Below are positions 62,504 through 64,000 of a stretch of DNA of 64,000 nucleotides, piece after piece. The first letter of the stretch is position 1. Each line of letters opens with the position of its first letter. Source of the stretch: Salinicoccus albus DSM 19776 (GTDB lineage: Bacteria > Bacillota > Bacilli > Staphylococcales > Salinicoccaceae); NCBI RefSeq assembly GCF_000385175.1, contig NZ_ARQJ01000031.1:1-64000 (forward strand), written 5' to 3'. Below the pieces are notes generated by a model that did not search any database, had not been told where the DNA came from, and saw only the letters and a program-made list of their open reading frames with translations. A program made the translations under genes and the position numbers.

Positions 62504-63856
62504 TTGAAAACATATGATTTGATTGTAATTGGCTCCGGTCCAGGCGGTTATGTTTCTGCTATCCGTGCAGCACAGCTCGGTAAATCAACGGCCATTGTTG
62601 AAAAGGCAAAGGTCGGCGGCGCATGTCTGAACGTTGGATGCGTCCCTTCCAAAGTCCTGCTTAAACACGGTGCCATGGTTCAGGAGATTAAAAAGGCAGG
62701 CAGCTTTGGCATTGACACCGGTGAGATAAACATTGATTATGCCCGTCTGACAGAACGCAAAACAGATGTTGTGCAAAAACTGACGGACGGCGTCGGCTAT
62801 CTGCTGGATAAGAACAGCGTTGCATTATATGAAGGCAGTGCTGACGTTAAAGACAGTCATACGGTAGCAGTCAACGGCGAAAACATCAAAGCGGATAATA
62901 TTCTTCTCGCCACCGGCAGCCGGCCGTTTATCCCCCCGATTAAAGGCTTGGAGTCATCGGCTTATGAAACGACAGATACCTTTTTCGAGCTGACTGAATT
63001 ACCGAAGGAACTCGTCGTCATCGGCGGCGGTGTCATCGGTTCGGAAATCGCATCAGCGGCTGCCATGCTCGGCAGCAGCGTGACCATCATTGAAGCCGCA
63101 GCAGATATCCTGCTCACTGAGGAAGAAGAAGTGAGCGCCGCATTGAAAGACCACCTCGAAAGTCAGGGGGTTCACATTGTCACGCAGGCAGACATTAAAG
63201 AAGTACAGGATGGCAAAGTACTATCGACAGACGACACCTTCTCTTATGACACATTGCTTGTGGCCACAGGCAGAACCCCGAACACAGAAGCTGCAGCAAA
63301 TCTCAATTTAAAGACAGGCCCGGACGATAAATCCATCGAGGTCGATGACTATTACGAAACCAGTGAACAGAATATCTATGCCATCGGCGACCTGATCGGC
63401 AGGTATCAGCTTGCCCACGCCGCCAGTGCGGAAGGCATTGCCGCTGTGGATGCCATGACAGGCAAAGGCAGACCGAAGTTGAATCAGACGGATATCCCGC
63501 GGTGTATATACACTGCACTGGAGGCCGCCTCAATCGGTTTATCTGAAGCGGAAGCTGAACAGGCCGGCTTCAATGTCAGTGTCTCCAGATCTCCGTTCTC
63601 AAGCAACAGTAAGGCGGCGGTAGACGGCGATGAAGGCGGATTCATCAAGATCATCAACGATAAACAGCACGGCGAGCTGCTCGGAGCGTTCATCGTCGGC
63701 AAAAATGCCACAGAGCTGATCGGCGAGGTCCTGGCAACTCAAGCATCGGAAGGCACAATGCATGAACTGTCCGACGTCGTGCAGCCCCATCCGTCTCAAT
63801 CTGAAGCCATTGGTGAGAGCGCTGGTTTATTCTTTAACCAGGCGATTCATATATAA
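62504..63856 (+). CDS. lpdA: Dihydrolipoyl dehydrogenase (E3)
   Basis: 450 residues. TTG 62504 (MKTYDLIVIG) has GGAGG 11 bases upstream; GTG 62492 lies inside the ribosome site. FAD loop GSGPGGYVSAIRAAQLG, redox disulfide C41-C46 in GGACLNVGCVPSK, NAD loop VVIGGGVIGSEIASAAAMLG, GDLIGRYQLAHAAS, and the C-terminal catalytic HPSQSEAIGE (His-Glu). It reoxidises lipoamide in a 2-oxoacid dehydrogenase complex. The E1 alpha gene follows 26 bases downstream. Confidence 0.93.
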   Translation: MKTYDLIVIGSGPGGYVSAIRAAQLGKSTAIVEKAKVGGACLNVGCVPSKVLLKHGAMVQEIKKAGSFGIDTGEINIDYARLTERKTDVVQKLTDGVGYLLDKNSVALYEGSADVKDSHTVAVNGENIKADNILLATGSRPFIPPIKGLESSAYETTDTFFELTELPKELVVIGGGVIGSEIASAAAMLGSSVTIIEAAADILLTEEEEVSAALKDHLESQGVHIVTQADIKEVQDGKVLSTDDTFSYDTLLVATGRTPNTEAAANLNLKTGPDDKSIEVDDYYETSEQNIYAIGDLIGRYQLAHAASAEGIAAVDAMTGKGRPKLNQTDIPRCIYTALEAASIGLSEAEAEQAGFNVSVSRSPFSSNSKAAVDGDEGGFIKIINDKQHGELLGAFIVGKNATELIGEVLATQASEGTMHELSDVVQPHPSQSEAIGESAGLFFNQAIHI

Positions 63857-63882
63857 CCCAAATTTAAAAGGAGGAAGCATTT

Positions 63883-64000
63883 ATGGAGAAACAGGACGCA
63901 CTGTGGATTTATGAAAAAATGAATGAAATCAGACAGTTTGAAGATGAAGTACACCATATTTTCAGCAAAGGGTCCATCCCCGGTTTTGTCCACCTGTATG
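63883..64000 (+). CDS. acoA: E1 alpha subunit of an acetoin/pyruvate dehydrogenase complex (partial)
   Basis: ATG 63883 follows AAAGGAGGAAG; the gene runs off the right edge after 39 codons. MNEIRQFEDEVHHIFSKGSIPGFVHLY matches the N-terminus of thiamine-diphosphate E1 alpha subunits, closest to AcoA (acetoin dehydrogenase). The operon order with E3 first and a CcpA-like site supports acetoin use, but the pyruvate or branched-chain types cannot be excluded from 39 residues. Confidence 0.75.
   Translation, partial: MEKQDALWIYEKMNEIRQFEDEVHHIFSKGSIPGFVHLY

Overview
The window looks like a chromosome segment from a low-to-moderate GC Firmicute of the family Staphylococcaceae, most likely one of the halotolerant genera near Salinicoccus or Jeotgalicoccus. 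The reasons are an SdcS-type dicarboxylate symporter, a BsaA-type glutathione peroxidase, an IsaB-family secreted antigen, a Bap-like Ig-repeat surface protein, strong AGGAGG ribosome binding sites with frequent TTG/GTG starts, and a Tn552-family transposon. The genus is an inference.

Region 1 (1-28 kb) is ordinary chromosome: the start of a surface adhesin, an (alpha/alpha)-barrel-like protein, lipoproteins, transporters (APC, SdcS, a TrkA-C SLC13 permease, EamA, AEC, BCCT), flavin-dependent monooxygenases with an FMN reductase, acetamidase, glutathione peroxidase, SelO, an aldo-keto reductase, an aminotransferase-RidA pair, and a CocE hydrolase-BCCT operon. It ends at tRNA-Pro(GGG). Region 2 (28-31.4 kb) has a 3-hydroxyisobutyryl-CoA hydrolase, a decayed serine hydrolase, a TIM-barrel DUF7916-like protein and a frameshifted NarL-type response regulator.

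Region 3 (31.4-46.8 kb) is an AT-rich accessory zone. Its core is a complete 6.7-kb Tn552-family transposon (31486-38211) with perfect 55-bp terminal inverted repeats and a 6-bp AGTGAA target duplication. It encodes a D,D(35)E transposase, an AAA ATPase, an apparently active serine resolvase at one end and a resolvase paralogue lacking the catalytic serine and active-site arginines at the other. The cargo is an arsenic module: ArsR with three matching 16-bp operators, an ArsP permease, an ArsM arsenite methyltransferase with a Cys-rich tail, and a 47-residue peptide with two Cys pairs. To its right lie small Cys proteins, a PadR-regulated ABC exporter, an Xre regulator with a membrane partner, and an AbrB/RelE toxin-antitoxin pair. 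The last two lie between two copies of the 3' end of a YfcC-family permease gene.

Region 4 (46.8-64 kb) returns to core-like sequence: YfcC permease, DUF998 protein, RclA/HOSCN-reductase-like flavoprotein, a methyltransferase, an OmpR regulator-ABC-histidine kinase operon, IsaB, a PadR-ChrA-GNAT operon, an ornithine cyclodeaminase-like protein, a YeeE/TsuA sulfur transporter, a 41-bp tandem dyad-repeat array, and the start of an acetoin/pyruvate dehydrogenase operon (lipoamide dehydrogenase then E1 alpha) behind a CcpA cre-like site.
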